Assembly (NCBI GenBank): GCA_008016945.1
Contig: SSGN01000193.1
Coordinates: 1-19,418 of the forward strand
Length of the DNA stretch: 19,418 nucleotides
Source: Flavobacteriales bacterium
GTDB lineage: Bacteria; Bacteroidota; Bacteroidia; Flavobacteriales; PHOS-HE28
Direction of reading: 5' to 3'
Position numbers and translations under genes: made by a program. Positions 1-6,903 of this stretch are shown piece by piece. The notes under the pieces were generated by a model. The model did not search any database. It was not told the DNA's origin and saw nothing but the letters and a program-made list of their open reading frames with translations. Each line of letters begins with the position of its first letter. The first letter of the stretch is position 1.

Positions 1-926
1 AGGTAGCTGTGTCCGGTGATCCAGCCCACATCGGCCGTACACCAGTACACGTCGCTCTCCTCGTACTGGAACACGTTGCGGAACGTGTAGTCCGTGTACA
101 CCATGTAGCCGCCGCAGGTATGCACCACGCCCTTCGGCTTGCCGGTGCTGCCGCTGGTGTAGAGGATGAACAGCGGATCCTCCGCATCCATCACCTCCGC
201 CTCACAGTGCTTGTCCACGTGCTTCAACTCATCGTGCAGCCACACATCGCGGCCCTCCACCATTTGCGGCGCCCACCCCAGGCGCTCGGTCACGATCACC
301 TTCTGCACGCTGGGGCAGGTCTCCAGCGCCTCGTCCACCACACGCTTCACGGGGATCTGCTTGTGGCCGCGGTTCAGGCCGTCGCTCGTGAGCACCATGG
401 TGGCCTGTGCGTCCTGTATGCGATCACTGAGGCTCTGCGCGCTGAAGCCGCAGAACACCACGCTGTGGATCGCGCCGATGCGCGCGCACGCCAGCACGGC
501 CACCACCAGCTCGGGGATCATCGGCATGTAGATGCAGATACGGTCGCCCTTCTTCGCGCCGTTGCGCTTCAGAACGTTCGCGTACATGCACACGCGCTCA
601 TGCAGTTCGCGGTACGTGAGGCGTAGGAAACGCTCGTGCGGGTCGTTCGGCTCCCAGATCACCGCCAGCTTGTTGCCGCGCTTCTTCAGGTGGCGGTCCA
701 GCACGTTCTCCGTGATGTTCATTTTGCCGCCCGCGAACCACTTCACATCGGGTTTGTCGAGGTCCCACTCCAGTACCGTGTTCCACTTCTTCCGCCACTC
801 GAACGTATCGGCCTGTGCGGCCCAGAAACCTTCGGGGTCGTTCACGCTCTTGTTGTAGGCGGCATCGTATTCCTCCTTGCTGCGCAGGCGTCGGAAAGTG
901 GAGTTCTTGGTCGGTTCGGGATCCAT
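1..926 (-). CDS. acs: Acetyl-CoA synthetase, N-terminal half (cut by window edge)
   Basis: AMP-forming acetate:CoA ligase, a cytoplasmic enzyme that activates acetate through acetyl-AMP. Translation from the ATG at 926 (MDPEPTKNSTFRRL...) gives 308 residues. It carries the ACAS N-terminal region (DPEGFW, then KPDVKWFAGGKMN) and the core AMP-binding domain with the P-loop YTSGSTGKPKG near residues 255-265, followed by ADVGWITGHSYL at the window edge. The family is about 640 residues, so roughly half is present and the C-terminal lysine domain lies outside. The frame is intact with conserved spacing. The start fits family N-termini; no clear Shine-Dalgarno is visible, as usual in Bacteroidota. 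The next gene on this strand, upstream, is a decayed relative (prpE-like pseudogene). Propionyl-CoA synthetase is the alternative, but the N-terminal motifs favour acetyl-CoA synthetase. Confidence 0.95.
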   Translation of the reverse strand, partial: MDPEPTKNSTFRRLRSKEEYDAAYNKSVNDPEGFWAAQADTFEWRKKWNTVLEWDLDKPDVKWFAGGKMNITENVLDRHLKKRGNKLAVIWEPNDPHERFLRLTYRELHERVCMYANVLKRNGAKKGDRICIYMPMIPELVVAVLACARIGAIHSVVFCGFSAQSLSDRIQDAQATMVLTSDGLNRGHKQIPVKRVVDEALETCPSVQKVIVTERLGWAPQMVEGRDVWLHDELKHVDKHCEAEVMDAEDPLFILYTSGSTGKPKGVVHTCGGYMVYTDYTFRNVFQYEESDVYWCTADVGWITGHSY

Positions 927-1395
927 GGTAGGGGTGTTCGTTGGTAGTTCACCACAGAGGCACAGCGGGCACAGAGGGTGATGGGGGAGTATATCAGCGT
1001 GGCCGTTGGCCCGTTCAACATTTTACGTTCAACATTCGATCTTCATCATTTCCACGAGGGCGTGCCCCATCCCAGCGCACCATGCCGCGCGCGGGTCGCG
1101 TGCTCCGCTGTAGCTGCCTCGGCGCAGCGGGTGTCGCTGCGGCTCCGGTGTCTGCTCCTTCGTCGCAGCCTCCTCGCACGCGCGCCACCAACGCTTCGCC
1201 ATCGGCAGGCTGCCGCTCCGCCCGCTCACGCGGTGTACACGGGGCGGTCCGGTGCGTACGGCCTGCATCGTATTCACGGTGTCCACCGGTACCATGCACC
1301 GTTCCGGGTCGACCCAGTGGGTCGATGCGACGGGTGCCCTGTACCGATGTTCCCATTTTCTGATCATCTGATCCTCAAATTGTCTGATCGGGCTC
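927..1395. repeat. Non-coding spacer with short repeats and palindromes
   Basis: No convincing gene is seen in these 470 bases. There is a degenerate 8-9 bp tandem array with ACAGAGG-type units at 954-979, two copies of GTTCAACATT at 1013-1022 and 1027-1036, and an inverted repeat CGCAGCG / CGCTGCG with a 5-nt loop at 1123-1141. There is also a 17-bp palindrome TCGACCCAGTGGGTCGA at 1309-1325, and three copies of TCTGATC at 1359-1365, 1367-1373 and 1383-1389. The AT-richer repeat stretches stand out from the GC-rich surroundings. Frames open across the middle show no recognisable protein and look like composition artefacts. Confidence 0.6.
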
Positions 1396-1859
1396 TCACC
1401 CCTCGAACGCCTTGCCGATCCTCCGGTGCAACAGGGCCTCGTGGATCGTGCTAAGGCTGTTGGGGTCTTCGATGGTGCTGGGAATGCCGTAAGGTACGCC
1501 ATCGGCTATTTGGACCATGGTCTTTCGCAGCACCTTTCCGCTGCGGGTCTTGGGCAGCCGCGGTACCACCAGTACTTCCTTGAACACGGCCACCGCGCCG
1601 ATCTTGTCGCGGATCAGCTGCGTGAGTTCCTGTTCCAACCTCGATCCGCTGATGTTGGTCCGGTCCTTCAGCACGGCGAAGGCCACGGGCCGCTGTCCGC
1701 GGAGGTCGTCGGCGATCCCGATCACGGCGCACTCGGCCTGTTCGCGCCAGAATCCTTCGGGGCGCGCACGCTTCGCGCGTGCTCGTGGGCCAAGGTGCGG
1801 TCCGGCCTTCCAGTGGCGTGGGGTGGGTCCATGCGGGGGGTGCTTCCCATCCTTTTCAT
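1396..1859 (-). pseudogene. Propionyl/acyl-CoA synthetase remnant: both ends kept, middle deleted, frameshifted
   Basis: The last 113 codons before the stop (1737 to 1396) are a clear C-terminal acyl-CoA synthetase domain. They run AECAVIGIADD, KEVLVV, then PKTRSGKVLRK with the catalytic-type lysine, and a PrpE/ACSS3-like tail STIEDPNSLSTIHEALL. Directly upstream is PEGFWREQA, a motif from the N-terminus of the same family. One frame over, a start at 1859 (or 1832) reads ...LAHEHARSVRAP, a plausible synthetase beginning. The simplest reading is an original start, a one-base loss near 1756-1762 (RDPEG would be restored by one base), and an internal deletion of about 500 codons at 1735-1742. 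GGCCGAG at the joint could be microhomology, since both QAE and VAE codons would contain it. A weak -7 box (TACCCTTG, 1893-1886) precedes it. The product cannot be an active enzyme. Confidence 0.8.
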
Positions 1860-1957
1860 GGTGGTGCGGTGCTACGGATGTACGGCAAGGGTACTGCGGT
1901 TCGGTAACGAACACCAGCACGATCGTCGCAACTTCGGCGCAGGTCGGGTGCGCGGCT

Positions 1958-1972
1958 CCGTGCCGAACACGG
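1958..1972 (-). terminator. Possible weak hairpin after the AraC-type gene
   Basis: Inverted repeat CCGTG-N5-CACGG begins about 30 nt downstream of the regulator stop codon. The stem is only 5 bp and no T-run follows, so termination is doubtful. A second small hairpin (GTTCG-GTAA-CGAAC) lies at 1899-1912. Confidence 0.25.
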
Positions 1973-2000
1973 TGTGCTTGGGAGGTAGCGCTGTATCGCC

Positions 2001-2924
2001 TCAGCCGCCCGGGGCCATGCGTTTGAACTCCTGCGGGGTGATCCCTTCCATCTTCTTGAACTGCCGGGTGAAGTAGTTGGGGTCGTTGAAGCCGCTGGCG
2101 AAGCATACTTCCTTCACAGGGACATCGGGCTCTGCCAGGAGTTGTTTGGCATAGCGCATGCGCTCGTGGAGCACGAGCTGGTTGGGGCCCATGCCGAATT
2201 GTTCGGTGAATGCGCGGTAAAAGGCGCTGCGGCTCATGCCGGCCAGTTGGTAGAGCCTTTCCACCGGGATGGGTTCCGTGAGGTTCCGTCGGATGTACTC
2301 CACCACGGCCTTGAAGTGCAGGTTCCAAGGGGCCTCGGCGCCTTGCTCCAGCAGTTCGGCCCGGTTCTGCAAACGCACCAGGGAGAGCACGATCTCTTTC
2401 AGGATCAGGTCGGAGAGGATGTCCTTCAAGGGGTCGGTGCCGCTCAGCACGCGGATCATGCGGTCGCTCAACCGAGCCAGCTCCTCATCGTTCTGGAGCA
2501 GGGGGCGGGTGGGGTCGATCCGCCACGGACGGCCATCCACCAGTGGCTGTCGTTCGTTCAGGTAGTCCAGCTGCTTGTCGAAGTGCTCCTGCTCGATCAC
2601 CAAGGCGGTGCACTGGGTGGGTTTCCACGGCGAAGCCTCGGGGAAATCGATGTCCATGGCCCCGGTAGAAGGCACCAGCATGGTCTGTCCCGGCACGTAT
2701 TCCAGGGCTGCCTTTTCGCCGACCTCGTGCAGCACCTTCTTGCCCCGTACCATACTGGTGATGGTGAACCCGCCGAAGGTGAGGTGTACGCCGCTGGTGG
2801 CCTTGCGGGTCTCGTACACGTTGAGTTCGCATCGGTCCAGGCTGTACGCGGTACGATGTTCGATCGCCGTATGGATACGATCCTCCGGGGTGAGGCCGAT
2901 CAGGTTGAGCCGTGCGCCGTTCAT
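2001..2924 (-). CDS. AraC-family transcriptional regulator with AraC_N domain
   Basis: 307-residue cytoplasmic DNA-binding regulator. Residues about 25-185 resemble the AraC-type N-terminal effector domain (PF06719 type: GVHLTFGGFTITSMVRGKKVLHEVG...VPSTGAMDIDFPEASPWKP). Residues about 200-305 are two helix-turn-helix motifs: IPVERLYQLAGMSRSAFYRAF, then PVKEVCFASGFNDPNYFTRQFKK with the usual ending GITPQEFKRM. The start at 2924 is the first ATG after a non-coding stretch, and a -7-like box lies 16 nt upstream. The gene is intact and of family length. It faces an aldehyde dehydrogenase remnant plus DUF779 on the other strand and precedes a synthetase pseudogene on its own strand. That context suggests it once controlled aldehyde or short-chain carboxylate oxidation. 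Its likely operator is the tandem repeat at 2985-3019. Confidence 0.93.
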   Translation of the reverse strand: MNGARLNLIGLTPEDRIHTAIEHRTAYSLDRCELNVYETRKATSGVHLTFGGFTITSMVRGKKVLHEVGEKAALEYVPGQTMLVPSTGAMDIDFPEASPWKPTQCTALVIEQEHFDKQLDYLNERQPLVDGRPWRIDPTRPLLQNDEELARLSDRMIRVLSGTDPLKDILSDLILKEIVLSLVRLQNRAELLEQGAEAPWNLHFKAVVEYIRRNLTEPIPVERLYQLAGMSRSAFYRAFTEQFGMGPNQLVLHERMRYAKQLLAEPDVPVKEVCFASGFNDPNYFTRQFKKMEGITPQEFKRMAPGG

Positions 2925-2939
2925 GATGCGGAAGGAGTA

Positions 2940-2947
2940 CCAAGGTA
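2940..2947 (-). promoter_or_regulatory. Candidate -7 box for the AraC-type gene
   Basis: Minus strand reads TACCTTGG, one mismatch from the Bacteroidota TAnnTTTG box, 15 nt before the ATG at 2924. No good TTTG is found at -33, so support is modest. Confidence 0.4.
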
Positions 2948-2984
2948 ATACGGAGAGGAGGGGTTTGGCACCTGTTCCGGGTCT

Positions 2985-3019
2985 TGGGACGGGAGTGCTA
3001 TCCCGTGGGACGGGAATGC
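2985..3019 (+). promoter_or_regulatory. Tandem operator-like direct repeat, 21-bp period
   Basis: TGGGACGGGAGTGC (2985-2998) and TGGGACGGGAATGC (3006-3019) match at 13 of 14 bases and start exactly 21 bp apart, two helical turns on the same face. AraC-family proteins typically bind such head-to-tail half-sites just upstream of the -33/-35 region. The second copy ends 6 bp before the TTGACC element of the candidate promoter at 3026-3051. The site lies between the divergent regulator and the aldehyde dehydrogenase remnant, so binding by that regulator is the natural inference. Confidence 0.6.
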
Positions 3020-3025
3020 GGGCCC

Positions 3026-3051
3026 TTGACCTGTGGAGGGCGCCACCTTAG
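3026..3051 (+). promoter_or_regulatory. Candidate promoter for the former aldehyde dehydrogenase/DUF779 operon
   Basis: TTGACC at 3026-3031 and CACCTTAG at 3044-3051, a two-mismatch relative of TAnnTTTG. An A-rich leader (about 3056-3074) follows and leads into ATG at 3077. Position downstream of the tandem repeat fits an AraC-activated promoter. The -7 match is imperfect. Confidence 0.4.
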
Positions 3052-3076
3052 CCCCGACAACAACAACAGAACGACC

Positions 3077-3138
3077 ATGGCAACCAGACGAAGAACATGC
3101 TGGTGAGCTATTACATGAACAAACTCAGCTTTTTCTGA
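3077..3138 (+). pseudogene. Aldehyde dehydrogenase remnant: start codon fused to C-terminal tail
   Basis: In one frame the DNA reads HGNQTKNMLVSYYMNKLSFF then TGA at 3136-3138. This closely resembles the end of ExaC/AcoD-type aldehyde dehydrogenases (HY..TKN.LVSY....LGFF). One frame over, at 3077, is an ATG (ATGGC...) preceded by an A-rich leader and candidate promoter, as expected for the original start. The 20-codon tail is therefore fused almost directly to the 5' end, with about 480-490 codons missing and the frame shifted at the joint near 3079-3084. The next gene is DUF779, the usual partner of this dehydrogenase, which supports the identification. The only alternative is chance similarity of a short peptide, unlikely given the exact context. 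Confidence 0.75.
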
Positions 3139-3145
3139 TCCGAAC

Positions 3146-3196
3146 GGGAGGGGGGCAAGGGTTCGGGGTGTCCTCGGCCCTTCGCCCCCCCCACCC
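3146..3196 (+). promoter_or_regulatory. GC-rich hairpin between dehydrogenase remnant and DUF779
   Basis: GGGAGGGGGGCAAGGG (3146-3161) can pair imperfectly with CCCTTCGCCCCCCCCACCC (3178-3196) across a 16-nt loop. It begins 8 nt after the remnant stop. It may be an intercistronic processing or attenuation hairpin, or a terminator without a T-tail. The G-runs could also form a G-quadruplex. Confidence 0.45.
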
Positions 3197-3260
3197 ACGG
3201 GTCCGGCGCACCGGTCACATGCTCGAGTCCATCACCCTGATCGATCCCACGGCGTTCATC

Positions 3261-3650
3261 ATGGACATCCCATCCACCACTGTGCCGCGGGTCATGGCCA
3301 CGTTCGAGGCCATCGAGCTCCTGGAGATCATCAGGCGGGCACATGGCCCGTTGGTGATCCACCAAAGCGGCGGGTGTTGCGATGGGTCGCAGCCCATGAG
3401 TTTCCTCAAGGAGGAGTTCAGGCTGGGTGGGCAGGATGTGCGTGTGGGCACGATCGATGGCACGGAATATTGGATGCACGGAGAGCAGTTCGCGTACTGG
3501 AAGCACTGCCAATTAACGCTGGACGTGGTGGTTGGGCGTGGCAGTAGCTTCAGTTTGGAGATCCCGTACGGCAAGCGGTTCATCATCCGTTCGCGCATCT
3601 TCACCGATGCCGAACTGGAGCGGTTGGAACCCGTTGTACAGGGTGGGTGA
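3261..3650 (+). CDS. DUF779 family protein (aldehyde dehydrogenase partner)
   Basis: 129 residues from the ATG at 3261. The core matches DUF779 (PF05610): VPRVMATFEAIELLEIIRRAHGPLVIHQSGGCCDGS (HQSGGCCDG at 34-42), then GTIDGTEYWMHGEQFAYWKHCQLTLDVVVGRGSSFSLEIPYGKRF and RSRIFTDAEL. The conserved Cys pair and aromatic motif are present. The biochemical role of DUF779 is not established; its genes commonly sit beside acetaldehyde/aldehyde dehydrogenases. An upstream in-frame ATG at 3219 would add 14 residues; 3261 fits the usual family start better. Neither start has a clear ribosome-binding site. Here the dehydrogenase is reduced to a tail, so this gene is an orphan still positioned to be read from the old promoter. 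Confidence 0.9.
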   Translation: MDIPSTTVPRVMATFEAIELLEIIRRAHGPLVIHQSGGCCDGSQPMSFLKEEFRLGGQDVRVGTIDGTEYWMHGEQFAYWKHCQLTLDVVVGRGSSFSLEIPYGKRFIIRSRIFTDAELERLEPVVQGG

Positions 3651-4166
3651 AGGAAGACCTCTCTCCGAACATGGCGCCGGTCCGCGAGGGTCGGCGTCGT
3701 GCTTTTGGGCCGTTCCGCCGATCACCGGGCCATTCTACCATTTCGCATCAAGACGTGGGCTGGTGAATGCCGAGCGGATCGGCTGGTGTCGGATGTTCAA
3801 ATGGCATATTACCGAGCCGGTGATGAAGGTCCGGCCGAGCTCAGCGATCTGGACCACTGGGGTGATAGCGTGAAAGGGTGCGAGGCATTTCACCTTCTCA
3901 CGCTTTTCACCCTTTCACCTGTTCACCATTGGATCGACCGGTTCTTTCATGCCGTCTCAGTACCACTTCGCACTCTGGCGTAGGAAAGGGACGCGAAGGA
4001 CCTTCTTCGCAGGACGATATGGCGGGGTCAGTGCAGCGCAGAAGAAGTGGACCACCGGGAGCGCAGTTCCCGAGGCTCCGTGCTGCGGTATGATCACGAC
4101 GGAGAAGTCGTTCGGGAAATGACCGAGTGGATCGGCCCACTCCTCATTGCGGATCGGAGAATGGGC
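3651..4166. repeat. Non-coding spacer sharing repeat blocks with 13165-13558
   Basis: No gene is seen. Block GGAAGAccTCTCTCCGA..CATGG at 3652-3674 matches the complement of 13286-13312. Block 3773-3808 (starts AGCGGATCGGCTGGT) matches the complement of about 13240-13274 at about 29 of 36 bases, all differences being transitions. Block GGGAGCGCAG near 4055-4065 recurs on the complement near 13340-13350. A run of TTCACC-like units (about 3888-3930) and the hairpin GCGAAG-N6-CTTCGC (3993-4010) are also present. Together these look like decayed dispersed intergenic repeats. Confidence 0.5.
4125..4142 (-). terminator. Possible terminator downstream of lptD
   Basis: Perfect inverted repeat GAGTGG-ATCGGC-CCACTC lies 25 nt after the lptD stop. 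The T-run is poor on the minus strand, so it may be a weak or factor-assisted terminator. Confidence 0.35.
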
Positions 4167-6713
4167 TTAGAACAACAGGTTGCGGTCGTTACCGTACGGT
4201 CTGCGCTGTTCGAACTTCAGGTCGCGCAGCACGCTCGCCTTCACGTTGATGCGGAAGCTGAAGCTCTTACGCGCGCCCAACGGGATGATGTTGAAGTTGA
4301 ACTCCCAGCAGTGCAGGTCCCAGTACAGGTTGAGGCTGGTGGGAGTCCAATCCTTGGCCACCAGGTCGTAACCGCTGCTGAAGCCGAGCTTCCAGTACTT
4401 GAGGATGTTGAGGTCGCCGTTGAACAACACGCTTTGGCGCTGGATGTCGGTGAAGGCCCGGTCGCGATAGCTGCGGCTGATGTCGTAGCTGTAGCTGATG
4501 CCCAGGCGCCACGGCACGCTGAAGTTGATGCGCGCACCCTTGCTCGGATCGCTTTCCTCCACCACCTGTTGGTCGTTGCCGGACGAGGAATTCGGCGCTT
4601 GGCCATACTTGCGGCTCTTGAGGTCGATGCCCATGGCCAGGTTGGTGTAGGTCATGCGCGCCAGGTTCCCGGACACGGACCGCTCGCTGCGGTCGATGCG
4701 CTGGCCCAGGTCGTTCACGGCGTAGGGGTCCCAGATGCTCACCACGTTCACGTTGAGCTTGTTGAACAGAGCCGTCCGAGCGGAGAGGTTCACCGGCGAC
4801 CACCGCAACGAATCCTGCATCATGTCGTAACTGGTGGTGAGACCGACGTAATCGAGCAGTTTGATCTTCTTGAGGGTGATCCCATCGGTGGTGCCGGAAC
4901 TGTCGCGCATGGCTTTGCCGTCGCGCACCTTGGCTTCGAGGCTTTGTATGAGGCCGATGTTCACTGACCCGCTCTCCCCGGCCGTTGGTTTCCCGTAGAT
5001 GCCGATATCGTACGGCGAGTAGCTGCTTAGGGTGCCGTTGGTCCCGAAGGGGCCTTCGATCTGGGTGCTGGCGTCGGGGCGGTAGTTGAAGCCCACGCTG
5101 GGTGTGATCACGTGGCGGATGGCCTTGAGGCGTTGGCCTCGGAAAGTGTACATGCCATACACCTTGCTGGTAAGGGTGGCGCCGGCGCTCCATTCGAAGG
5201 GCGCGGCGAAGCGGGGAACGGTGTCGGTGGTGGTGGTGATGCCCTCCGTGGTGTTGTGTACGGTCTTGCGCAGCTGGTCGAAATACATGCGATCGGTGAG
5301 GCGCACCTCGGGGTTCAGGGTCACGAACCGGTTCTTCAAGGTGGTGGTGATGGCTGCCGTGTGGCGGATGCCGTTGCGCATGTTGCGCACCAAGGCGGGC
5401 AGGTTGTCCCAGGCGAGGGCCTGTTCGGTGGTGGTCAGGCGGTTGTCGAAGTTGGCGGTGTAGCTCACACCGATCTGGTCGTAGAACCGGGGTGTGGCGT
5501 TGGCTGGGCGCAGTTGTTGGAACGGGAAGATGCGCTGTAGGTTGAAGTTGATGCTGGGGAGGGTGATGTCGAAGGTGCGGTTCAGGGTGTTCTGGCTGTG
5601 GCGCAGGTTCACGGCCAGGTTGTAGGGCTTTCCGGTCCACAGGTGGGTCCAGGCGATGTTGCTCTGGAAGGTGTTGCTGAGGTAGTCGACCGTGCTGCTG
5701 TTGAAGTTGTTGGTGAAGTTCTGGCTGGTGCCCAGGTTCACGCTGGCACTGAAGCGGTCGGTGAGGCTGGCCTTGGGGTCCACCAGGTGGTTCCAGCGGA
5801 TGAAGAAGTTGCGTTGGCGACTGAAGTCCGGGAATTCGGGGTCGCTGTTGAGCAGGGTGCTGTAGCTCAGGTCCACGTTACCGTTGTAACGGTAGCGTGT
5901 CTTGTAACGGCTGGCCGTGCGCATGGCCCAGGACCCACGGGTGTAGATATCGCCCGTAACGGAGAGGTCCATGCGGTCGCTGATGGGCTGGTACCATCCG
6001 CCATTGAGCAGGTAGTATCCGCGCGCCTCGTCGAAGCCCCAGGTGGGGATCAGCACGCCGGCGCTTCCGCCCTTCACGTTGGGGAACATGCCGAAAGGGA
6101 TCGCCAATGGCGTGGGGATCTTCCAGATGCGCATGTAGGCCGGGCCGGCGATGATCTTGTCGTCGGGGATCACCATCATGCGGCTCACTTTGAAGTGGTA
6201 GTGCGGGGTGGGGCGGTCGCAGGTGGTGAGCATGCCGCCTTTGCTGTGCACTTCGCCGTTGGCGTGCCGTTTGCTCAGGTTCGCGCTCACCCAAGCCTCC
6301 TGTTCATGGGTACGCACTTGGCGGATCAGACCTTGCTTCGTATTGAAGTTGTACCGGATGCTGTCCGCCTCGATCACGGTACCGCCCTGGGTGAACTGCG
6401 GTCTGCCCACGACGGCTCCGGTGCTGTCCGGGGCACCAAAGGCCTGTGCCTCCTCGTTCTTGAAACTGAACACGATACGGTCGGCGGTCATCTCCACATC
6501 GCCATACTTCACGGTGGCGCCACCAAAGAGGTACACGGTTTGCCCTGCGATATCGTACCGCATGCTGTCGCGGGCACTGTACTTCACCTCGGAGCTCAAC
6601 GCCTGCGCCGAGACACGGCCAGCGGCACACATCAACAGGAACGTGATGAAAAGTGCGAAGAACAAGGAAGGAACGCCCCCAGCACCGCTTTTAGTTTCGC
6701 GCCGCAGGGGCAT
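4167..6713 (-). CDS. lptD: LptD/OstA-like LPS assembly outer-membrane protein
   Basis: 848-residue outer-membrane protein of the LPS export machine, inserting lipopolysaccharide into the outer leaflet. The N-terminus MPLRRETKSG then GVPSLFFALFITFLLMCAAG is a signal peptide ending near ...RVSA-QA (about residue 36). Next comes an OstA/LptA-like domain (about 45-200: DIAGQTVYLFGGATVKYGDVEMTADRIVF, GGTVIEADSIRYNFNT, GMLTTCDRPTPHYHF). The remainder (IPFGMFPN...GGSAGVLIPTWGFDEARGYYLLNGGWYQPI...) is a long beta-barrel region rich in alternating aromatic strands. Length fits the Bacteroidota type. The frame is open further upstream, but ATG 6713 is the start that places the signal peptide correctly. 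It is divergent from the amidase gene, the usual layout in this phylum. Confidence 0.93.
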   Translation of the reverse strand: MPLRRETKSGAGGVPSLFFALFITFLLMCAAGRVSAQALSSEVKYSARDSMRYDIAGQTVYLFGGATVKYGDVEMTADRIVFSFKNEEAQAFGAPDSTGAVVGRPQFTQGGTVIEADSIRYNFNTKQGLIRQVRTHEQEAWVSANLSKRHANGEVHSKGGMLTTCDRPTPHYHFKVSRMMVIPDDKIIAGPAYMRIWKIPTPLAIPFGMFPNVKGGSAGVLIPTWGFDEARGYYLLNGGWYQPISDRMDLSVTGDIYTRGSWAMRTASRYKTRYRYNGNVDLSYSTLLNSDPEFPDFSRQRNFFIRWNHLVDPKASLTDRFSASVNLGTSQNFTNNFNSSTVDYLSNTFQSNIAWTHLWTGKPYNLAVNLRHSQNTLNRTFDITLPSINFNLQRIFPFQQLRPANATPRFYDQIGVSYTANFDNRLTTTEQALAWDNLPALVRNMRNGIRHTAAITTTLKNRFVTLNPEVRLTDRMYFDQLRKTVHNTTEGITTTTDTVPRFAAPFEWSAGATLTSKVYGMYTFRGQRLKAIRHVITPSVGFNYRPDASTQIEGPFGTNGTLSSYSPYDIGIYGKPTAGESGSVNIGLIQSLEAKVRDGKAMRDSSGTTDGITLKKIKLLDYVGLTTSYDMMQDSLRWSPVNLSARTALFNKLNVNVVSIWDPYAVNDLGQRIDRSERSVSGNLARMTYTNLAMGIDLKSRKYGQAPNSSSGNDQQVVEESDPSKGARINFSVPWRLGISYSYDISRSYRDRAFTDIQRQSVLFNGDLNILKYWKLGFSSGYDLVAKDWTPTSLNLYWDLHCWEFNFNIIPLGARKSFSFRINVKASVLRDLKFEQRRPYGNDRNLLF

Positions 6714-6903
6714 GGAGCAACGCGTATCCGACATGGAACAGGAGGAACGGCTTTCGGCGGGGCCGCAAATTAAGCAACAGCCTGTGCCCGCCATCGAGGT
6801 GCACCGTCGCCGGGTACTGTTGCGGGCGCGCGAAGTGCAAGCCAGCCGCGCCCGTTGGCGGGTGGACCAAAGTCGGGTGGAAGGGGGCATCCTCTGGGAC
6901 CTC
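6714..6903. promoter_or_regulatory. Divergent promoter region between lptD and amidase
   Basis: 190 bp separate the two start codons. On the minus strand TTAATTTG (6773-6766) is one mismatch from the -7 consensus, about 52 nt before lptD. On the plus strand TACTGTTG (6815-6822) is a one-mismatch -7 candidate for the amidase. Neither has a strong -33 TTTG. Both reading frames stay open through this region, so N-terminal extensions cannot be fully excluded. Confidence 0.35.

Noticed and set aside
1029..1502. Minus-strand frame through the spacer before the prpE-like stop
   Set aside because: No recognisable protein, contains repeats and a palindrome, and overlaps the pseudogene in another frame.
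3033..3260. Upstream extension of the DUF779 frame as coding sequence
   Set aside because: It overlaps the promoter-proximal leader, the dehydrogenase remnant and a GC-rich hairpin, and DUF779 proteins normally begin just before the VPRV motif.
5598..6773. Long open frame on the plus strand opposite lptD
   Set aside because: It is antisense to a clearly conserved gene, Val/His/Ala-rich, without domain or signal; it arises from the GC-rich codon use of lptD.
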